From assembly GCA_044867925.1 (NCBI GenBank), contig JBIOVV010000028.1:1-8588 (forward strand): DNA of 8,588 nucleotides, given 5' to 3'. Made by a program: the position numbers and the translations under genes. Shown in pieces: positions 4,808 through 8,588 of this stretch. How positions within the stretch are numbered: position 1 is the first letter of the stretch; each line of letters opens with the position of its first letter. The notes below the pieces were generated by a model, which was not told the origin of the DNA, searched no databases, and worked only from the letters and a program-made list of their open reading frames with translations. This DNA is from VRUE01 sp044867925. GTDB lineage: Bacteria > Actinomycetota > Thermoleophilia > Solirubrobacterales > 70-9.

Positions 4808-5737
4808 TCAATCGGTGCGTTCGGCCTCGGGGTCGTGCCAGACGCGCTTGCGCCACGGGGGGTTGATGGCAAAGCGGGCGTCTGAGGCCTCGGCAATTGG
4901 CTCGAGCGGGATCAGGTGGACTCGGCGGCCCGGAGTGAGGCGCTCGATGTGAGGGATGCCGACGGTGTGGCCGGCGTGGCTGCCTCCGGAGACGATCAGC
5001 AGGCGGGTCTCGGCCCCCCACCCGTTCTCGGCGCGCAGGCCGAGGTCTTCGGTCACCTGCTTGACGGAGTCGACGCCGGCGTCAGATGCCCAGCCCCCGA
5101 CCGGCCCGGGACGCTGGTTGTACCCCTCGTGCGAGGAGGCGCGCTGGTCGACCGAGCCGTCGGGACGGATGCGGATCTGCACCCCCTCCCAGTCGTCGGG
5201 GTGGTAGCCGGCGCCGCCGAGGACGGGGATCCCGCGAAAGGTCGCCGAGTCCGCGTAGTAGGTCCAGTACTGGATGTAGAGGTTGCCGGCCCGGCCGCCC
5301 GAGCAGTCGGCGCCTTCCGCTTCGGAGTCCTCGGCGGCCTCGGCCCGGCAGTCGACGACATGGACGAACGCGGTCACCGGCAAGCCGGCGTCGGTGCGCG
5401 TGACGTAGCCACGCTCGGCCCCGTCGCCGCACTCCGTCTGCCGACAGCGCCGGAAGTCCACCGGCACGGCCTTCGACCCCCGCTCGAAGAGCAAAGAAGG
5501 CATATGCCGCCGCACCATCTCCCCCACTTCGCTCCCATAAGCAGCAATCAACACCGGCTCGTCACCGCAACGATCCGCCAGCGCCGCCGCACAGAGCACG
5601 CGAGACGCAATAGACCGAGCAAGCGCCACCCCCGGCACCCGCACCCCCACGAGGAGAAACCCGGCGATGAGCAACGAAACAAGGCAAACGAGCCCCACCC
5701 ACTCCACCGTCCCCTGCCCCCGCTCCCCTTCGCGCAC
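4808..5737 (-). CDS. Exported protein with Flp/Tad-type prepilin leader and Vps62-like C-terminal region, function unknown
   Basis: 309-aa protein not assignable to a named family. Its N-terminus, REGERG/QGTVEWVGL, matches a type IVb (Flp/TadE) prepilin leader: G7 as residue -1, E12 at +5 and an aromatic (W13) at +6, followed by a hydrophobic segment (14-32, VGLVCLVSLLIAGFLLVGV). It is thus probably membrane-anchored or processed by a TadV-like prepilin peptidase, with the remainder outside. The exported part has six cysteines (49, 57, 98, 103, 130, 145), enough for three disulfides. Residues 152-265 (LYIQYWTYYAD, HPDDWEGVQIRI, SSHEGYN, LLIVSGGSHAGH) recall by order and spacing the GDWE, SQH and GSHA motifs of Vps62-like proteins; that is a by-eye resemblance. 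The GTG at 5737 is the only start after an in-frame TGA upstream and has no clear Shine-Dalgarno. Codons 1-92 use GGG and GTG almost exclusively, later ones GGC and GTC. No tad genes are in view. Confidence 0.75.
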   Translation of the reverse strand: MREGERGQGTVEWVGLVCLVSLLIAGFLLVGVRVPGVALARSIASRVLCAAALADRCGDEPVLIAAYGSEVGEMVRRHMPSLLFERGSKAVPVDFRRCRQTECGDGAERGYVTRTDAGLPVTAFVHVVDCRAEAAEDSEAEGADCSGGRAGNLYIQYWTYYADSATFRGIPVLGGAGYHPDDWEGVQIRIRPDGSVDQRASSHEGYNQRPGPVGGWASDAGVDSVKQVTEDLGLRAENGWGAETRLLIVSGGSHAGHTVGIPHIERLTPGRRVHLIPLEPIAEASDARFAINPPWRKRVWHDPEAERTD

Positions 5738-5782
5738 AGGAGCTTCAAGGCGCCCGGCTCAACATCCTCTCCCCCTCGCGCT

Positions 5783-5888
5783 AAGAGCCCGGGGGCACCC
5801 CTCACCGGAGCCTTGGCGACCACATTCCAACTCGCCCCTTCGATCTGCTGCGCGACGGAGCTCCGGTGAGGGGTGCCCCCGGGCTCTT
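5783..5888. repeat. Perfect 28-bp inverted repeat with a 50-nt spacer
   Basis: Arms 5783-5810 and 5861-5888 are exact reverse complements over 28 of 28 positions. The left arm begins AAGAGCCCGGGGGCACC and ends TCACCGGAG. The spacer 5811-5860 holds no obvious gene. In minus-strand RNA it starts 10 nt after the pntB stop and is followed by only two U's; in plus-strand RNA it is followed by CTCTTTCCTC. It occupies most of the 161-bp gap 5738-5898 between pntB and the prepilin-like gene. It could end pnt transcription, process the mRNA or be a mobile palindromic element. Confidence 0.95.
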
Positions 5889-5898
5889 TCCTCGGGCG

Positions 5899-7317
5899 CT
5901 AGAGGTTCTGAATCTCGGCCGCGATGTCCGCCGCCGCCTGCTTGGCGTCAGCAAACAGCATCGAGGTATTCGCTTCGTAGAAGAGATCGTTGTCGATGCC
6001 GGCGAACCCGGGGCTGAGCGAGCGCTTGATCACGATCACCTGCTGGGCCTGGTCGACTTCGATGATCGGCATGCCGGCGATCGGGCTGTCGGGGTCGTTC
6101 TTCGCCGCCGGGTTGGTGACGTCGTTGGCGCCGACGATGACGGCGACGTCGGTGCGCGGCATCTCGGGGTTGATCTCCTCCATCTCCTTGAGCTGCTCGT
6201 AGGGCACGTCGGCCTCGGCCAGCAGGACGTTCATGTGGCCGGGCATGCGGCCCGCGACGGGATGGATCGCGTAGTTGACGGTGACGCCGCGCTTCTCCAG
6301 CTCGTCGCCGACCTCCTTGATCGCGTGCTGGGCCTGGGCGACGGCGAGGCCGTAGCCGGGCACGATCACGACGCTGTCGGCGTAGGCGAGCTTGATCGCC
6401 GCGTCCTGGGCGCCGATCGAGACGTGCGGGCGTTCCTCTCCCCCGCCGGCGGCGCCCCCCGCGGGCGCGCCGCCGAAGCCGGCGAAGAGCACGTTGGCGA
6501 CCGAGCGGTTCATCGCCGTCGCCATCTCCATCGTCAGGATCGTTCCCGAGGAGCCGACCAGGGTGCCGGCGACGATCAGGGCGACGTTGTCGAGGGCGAA
6601 GCCCGCGGCCGCCGCGGAGAGGCCGGTGAAGGCGTTCAGCAGCGAGATCACCACCGGCATGTCGGCGCCGCCGATCGGCAGCACGACGAGGTTGCCGAGC
6701 AGCCCGGCGGCGAGCAGGATCGCGATGAAGATCGCCTGGTTGGGATCGTCGTTGTTGACGGCGATGCTGACGCAGGCGGCGACGATCCCGATCAGCAGGA
6801 GGACGTTGATCACCTGCTGGCCCGGCACGGCCAGGGGCCGGGTCGGGATCAGGTCCTGCAGCTTGGCGAAGGCGATGTTCGAGCCCCAGAAGGAGACCGA
6901 GCCGACGACGGCGGCGAAGAGGACCGGGATCAGCTCGTCGAGCGGGATGTCCTCGCCGAGCGAGATGCCGTGGCGGATCTCCGACCAGGCGATCAGGGCG
7001 ACGGCGCCGCCGCCGACGCCGTTGTAGAGGGCGACCATCTGCGGCATCTCGGTCATCTGGACGCGGACCGAGGCGATGACGCCGACGGCGGTGCCGATGC
7101 CGAGGCCGAGCGCGATCAGGCCCCAGTTGCCGATCCCGTCGAGCATCAGCGTGGTGACCACGGCGACCGCCATGCCGACGGCGGCGACCAGGTTGCCCTG
7201 CTTGGCGGTGGTCGGGTGGGTGCCGCGCCGCACGCCGATGATGAAGAGCGAGAAGGCGACGATGTAGAGCGCCGTGGCTGCGTCGCCGCCGGGCTGGAAG
7301 ACAGCGAGGAGGCTCAT
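5899..7317 (-). CDS. pntB: NAD(P) transhydrogenase subunit beta PntB
   Basis: 472-aa inner-membrane subunit of the proton-translocating transhydrogenase, which drives hydride transfer from NADH to NADP+ using the proton gradient (E. coli PntB is 462 aa). Residues about 1-280 form a bundle of hydrophobic helices with the family strings TEMPQMVALYN (89-99), SFWGSNIAFAKLQ (142-154), PGQQVINV (165-172) and GGADMPVVISLLNAFTG (216-232). A Gly/Ala linker (281-293) leads to the NADP(H)-binding domain III: VPGYGLAVAQAQ (319-330), HPVAGRMPGHMNVLLAEA (352-369), VGANDVTNP (395-403) and KRSLSPGFAGIDNDLFY (431-447), all strongly conserved. N99 stands where E. coli has its proton-channel H91. The ATG at 7317 overlaps the pntAB stop as ATGA, which marks coupled translation. 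A longer frame to 7656 only reads pntAB in another frame. Last gene of the pnt operon; the 28-bp inverted repeat follows. Confidence 0.97.
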   Translation of the reverse strand: MSLLAVFQPGGDAATALYIVAFSLFIIGVRRGTHPTTAKQGNLVAAVGMAVAVVTTLMLDGIGNWGLIALGLGIGTAVGVIASVRVQMTEMPQMVALYNGVGGGAVALIAWSEIRHGISLGEDIPLDELIPVLFAAVVGSVSFWGSNIAFAKLQDLIPTRPLAVPGQQVINVLLLIGIVAACVSIAVNNDDPNQAIFIAILLAAGLLGNLVVLPIGGADMPVVISLLNAFTGLSAAAAGFALDNVALIVAGTLVGSSGTILTMEMATAMNRSVANVLFAGFGGAPAGGAAGGGEERPHVSIGAQDAAIKLAYADSVVIVPGYGLAVAQAQHAIKEVGDELEKRGVTVNYAIHPVAGRMPGHMNVLLAEADVPYEQLKEMEEINPEMPRTDVAVIVGANDVTNPAAKNDPDSPIAGMPIIEVDQAQQVIVIKRSLSPGFAGIDNDLFYEANTSMLFADAKQAAADIAAEIQNL

Positions 7318-7634
7318 CCGCCGCCCCCGGGTTTGGCCTCGGCATCCGGCTTGGGCTTCGGCTTTTTGGAGAACATGCCGAGCATCCGGTCGGTGACCAT
7401 GAAGCCGCCGACGATGTTGATCGCGCCGAAGGCGATCGCGATCGTGCCGATGATGTACTCGAGCGGATCGTTGGCGTAGCCGACGACGATCAGGCCGCCG
7501 AGCATGACGATGCCGTGGATCGCGTTGGTCTGCGACATCAGCGGCGTGTGCAGGGTGGTCGGCACCTTCGAGATCACCTCGAAGCCGACGAAGGCAGCGA
7601 GGACGAAGATCGTGATCTCGGTCATCAGGCTCAT
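7314..7634 (-). CDS. pntAB: NAD(P) transhydrogenase subunit alpha part 2 PntAB
   Basis: 106-aa membrane subunit supplying the short transmembrane part of the alpha chain, as in organisms with a split alpha subunit (Rhodospirillum rubrum, Thermus thermophilus). Three hydrophobic helices are visible at about 7-22, 40-54 and 60-80. The signature is FVGFEVISKVPTTLHTPLMS then QTNAIHGIV, with H40 at the place of the T. thermophilus proton-pathway histidine. The C-terminus is an unusual Lys/Pro tail (KKPKPKPDAEAKPGGGG, 90-106) after the last helix. The ATG at 7634 has an AGGAGG 7 nt upstream; the second Met (residue 4) is less well spaced. It is 70 bp downstream of pntAA, with a hairpin in that gap, and overlaps pntB by ATGA. 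Confidence 0.95.
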   Translation of the reverse strand: MSLMTEITIFVLAAFVGFEVISKVPTTLHTPLMSQTNAIHGIVMLGGLIVVGYANDPLEYIIGTIAIAFGAINIVGGFMVTDRMLGMFSKKPKPKPDAEAKPGGGG

Positions 7635-7641
7635 CGCACAT

Positions 7642-7647
7642 CCTCCT
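7642..7647 (-). promoter_or_regulatory. Strong Shine-Dalgarno of pntAB
   Basis: AGGAGG on the minus strand, 7 nt before the ATG at 7634. It lies only two bases after the end of the intergenic hairpin, so folding of the hairpin might affect ribosome access. Confidence 0.85.
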
Positions 7648-7649
7648 CA

Positions 7650-7703
7650 CGCGCAAATCCGCGCGGACTCGAACAACCGGCGATCACCGCGCGGATTGGC
7701 GCG
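7650..7703 (-). repeat. Intra-operon hairpin between pntAA and pntAB
   Basis: Arms 7650-7666 and 7687-7703 pair at 16 of 17 positions around a 20-nt loop. The structure starts one base after the pntAA stop codon and ends two bases before the pntAB Shine-Dalgarno, filling the 70-nt gap. No U-tract follows it, so it is not a standard intrinsic terminator. RNA stability, processing or tuning of pntAB translation are possible roles. Confidence 0.85.
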
Positions 7704-7704
7704 T

Positions 7705-8588
7705 TCACTGGTCCCTCCCGGCCGCCCGCTCGTTCTTGATCTCGCCGCCGTGGGTGATGCAGGCGGTGGCGACGATGTCGTCCTCGAAGTCGAGGCTCAG
7801 CTCGCCCTCGTCGGAGATCAGCAGGCCGAGCAGGTTCTCGAGGTTCTTGGCGTAGAGCTGGGAGGCGGGCCGGGGCATCTCGCTGGCGAGGTTGCGCGGG
7901 CCGATCACCTTGACCCCGTTCTCGGTCACGGTCTGGCCCGCCTCGGTCAGCTCGCAGTTGCCGCCGGTCTCGGCGGCAAGGTCGACGATCACCGAGCCGG
8001 GCTGCATGCCGCGCACGGCGTCGGCGGTGATCAGCAGCGGCGCCGGGCGACCCGGGATCGCGGCGGTGGTGACGATCACGTCCTGCTTGGCGGCGTTCTC
8101 ACCGAGCGCGTCGCGCACCTGGGCGTTCTCCTCGTCGGTGAGCGGGCGGGCGTAGCCGCCCTCGCCCTCGGCGTCGGGGATGAAGTCGAGCTCCAGCGGG
8201 CGGCCGCCGAGCGAGGCGATCTGCTCCCAGGCGGCGCGGCGGATGTCGAAGCCGGTGACGATCGCACCGAGGCGCTTGGCCGTGGCAACGGCCTGCAGGC
8301 CGGCGACGCCGGCGCCGAGGACGAGCACCTTGGCCGGCGGGACCGTGCCCGCGGCGGTGGTCATCATGCCGAAGAAGCGGCCCGACTCGCGAGCGGCGAT
8401 CAGGGTCGCGGCGTAGCCGGCGGCGGCGGCCTGCGAGGAGAGCGCGTCCATCGCCTGGGCCCGCGTCGTGCGCGGGATCGCCTCCATCGCGAAGCTGGTC
8501 ACACCGGCCTGGGCCAGCGCCTTGTTGGTCTCGGCGGCAGTCCAGGGCGCGAGGTGGCCGACCAAGACCTGGCTGGAGCTGAGGCGAC
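7705..8588 (-). CDS. pntAA: NAD(P) transhydrogenase subunit alpha part 1 PntAA, C-terminal part (5' end outside window)
   Basis: 293 codons of the NAD(H)-binding domain I subunit, which takes hydride from NADH on the cytosolic face and docks onto PntB domain III. The reading frame is open to the window edge: residues before VGHLAPWTAAE read RLSSSQVL, so the TTG at 8565 is an internal leucine codon and not a start. Seen in order: FAMEAIPRTTRAQAMDALSS, RFFGMMTTAAGTVPPAKVLVLG (the conserved domain I core), GAGVAGL (nt 8316-8296) as the dinucleotide-binding loop, and GFDIR, whose Asp gives NAD specificity. Then LELDF, the mobile-loop region before DVIVTTAAIPGRPAPLLIT, VIVDLAAETGGNCE and a C-terminal NLENLLGLLI. 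The full protein should be about 370-390 aa, so roughly 80-100 N-terminal residues are missing. First gene of the pnt set in view; its promoter lies outside. Confidence 0.96.
   Translation of the reverse strand, partial: RLSSSQVLVGHLAPWTAAETNKALAQAGVTSFAMEAIPRTTRAQAMDALSSQAAAAGYAATLIAARESGRFFGMMTTAAGTVPPAKVLVLGAGVAGLQAVATAKRLGAIVTGFDIRRAAWEQIASLGGRPLELDFIPDAEGEGGYARPLTDEENAQVRDALGENAAKQDVIVTTAAIPGRPAPLLITADAVRGMQPGSVIVDLAAETGGNCELTEAGQTVTENGVKVIGPRNLASEMPRPASQLYAKNLENLLGLLISDEGELSLDFEDDIVATACITHGGEIKNERAAGRDQ

Noticed and set aside
5548..5823. 91-codon minus-strand frame covering the palindrome and the prepilin leader
   Set aside because: Its product is Trp/Arg/Ser/Gly-rich without a domain, while the overlapping frame from 5737 has a good prepilin leader and runs on into a conserved-looking domain.
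5783..5888. Terminal inverted repeats of an insertion sequence
   Set aside because: Only 50 nt lie between the arms, with no transposase, and I found no clear target-site duplication; a small non-autonomous palindrome remains possible.
5866..7479. 537-codon open frame on the plus strand opposite pntB
   Set aside because: The translation is His/Asp/Gly/Arg-rich with no domain and mirrors the conserved pntB and pntAB codons on the other strand.
5899..7656. Extended pntB start giving a 585-aa protein
   Set aside because: The extension is pntAB read out of frame and is Arg/His-rich; family length and the ATGA overlap support 7317.
8563..8565. TTG as the pntAA start codon
   Set aside because: The frame stays open upstream and codes for family-like sequence (SSQVLVGHLAPW), so this codon is an internal leucine and the gene continues beyond the window.

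Overview
The window is high-GC DNA with GTG starts and several genes whose predicted -10 boxes sit six bases before the start codon, as in actinobacterial leaderless genes. The gene set (F420-type luciferase-like oxidoreductase, ergothioneine genes egtB and egtD, class II fructose bisphosphatase GlpX, three-subunit transhydrogenase) points to Actinomycetota. My best guess is a Thermoleophilia/Solirubrobacterales-like chromosome, but this cannot be proved from the window. No RNA gene, CRISPR array, transposase or phage gene was seen, so this looks like chromosomal core sequence with unusual intergenic structures.

Layout, left to right. (1) 1-208, minus: 5' end of glpX. (2) A 27-bp divergent gap holding two abutting -10 elements. 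(3) 236-1168, plus: LLM-class flavin/F420 oxidoreductase. (4) 1238-1756, plus: small, very basic protein with a histone-tail-like N-terminus and a glycine-zipper segment. It converges on (5) 3838-1767, minus: egtB and egtD, overlapping by ATGA. (6) A 74-bp divergent gap with one TAGGGT box facing each way. (7) 3913-4680, plus: short-chain dehydrogenase resembling 3-hydroxyacyl-CoA dehydrogenase type 2. (8) 4681-4807: four alternating copies of an AAAGGAACAG element able to form tandem hairpins. (9) 5737-4808, minus: unrecognised exported protein with a Flp/Tad-type prepilin leader and a C-terminal domain faintly resembling Vps62. (10) 5738-5898: a perfect 28-bp inverted repeat around a 50-nt spacer. 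(11) 8588-5899, minus: pntAA (5' end outside the window), pntAB and pntB.

The recognised genes share a redox theme. The proton-pumping transhydrogenase makes NADPH, egtD and egtB make the thiol antioxidant ergothioneine from histidine, the LLM protein is a likely F420/flavin oxidoreductase, and GlpX belongs to gluconeogenesis. Apart from the egt and pnt pairs they are separate transcription units, so a joint pathway is not implied.

The most unusual items are the two long inverted-repeat structures (4692-4800 and 5783-5888), the prepilin-leader fusion protein whose codon usage switches abruptly near residue 92, the identical TAGGGT-N6 promoter geometry at three sites, and a compact EgtB lacking about 46 residues of the sulfatase-modifying-factor-like domain. 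No complete new multi-gene system was found.
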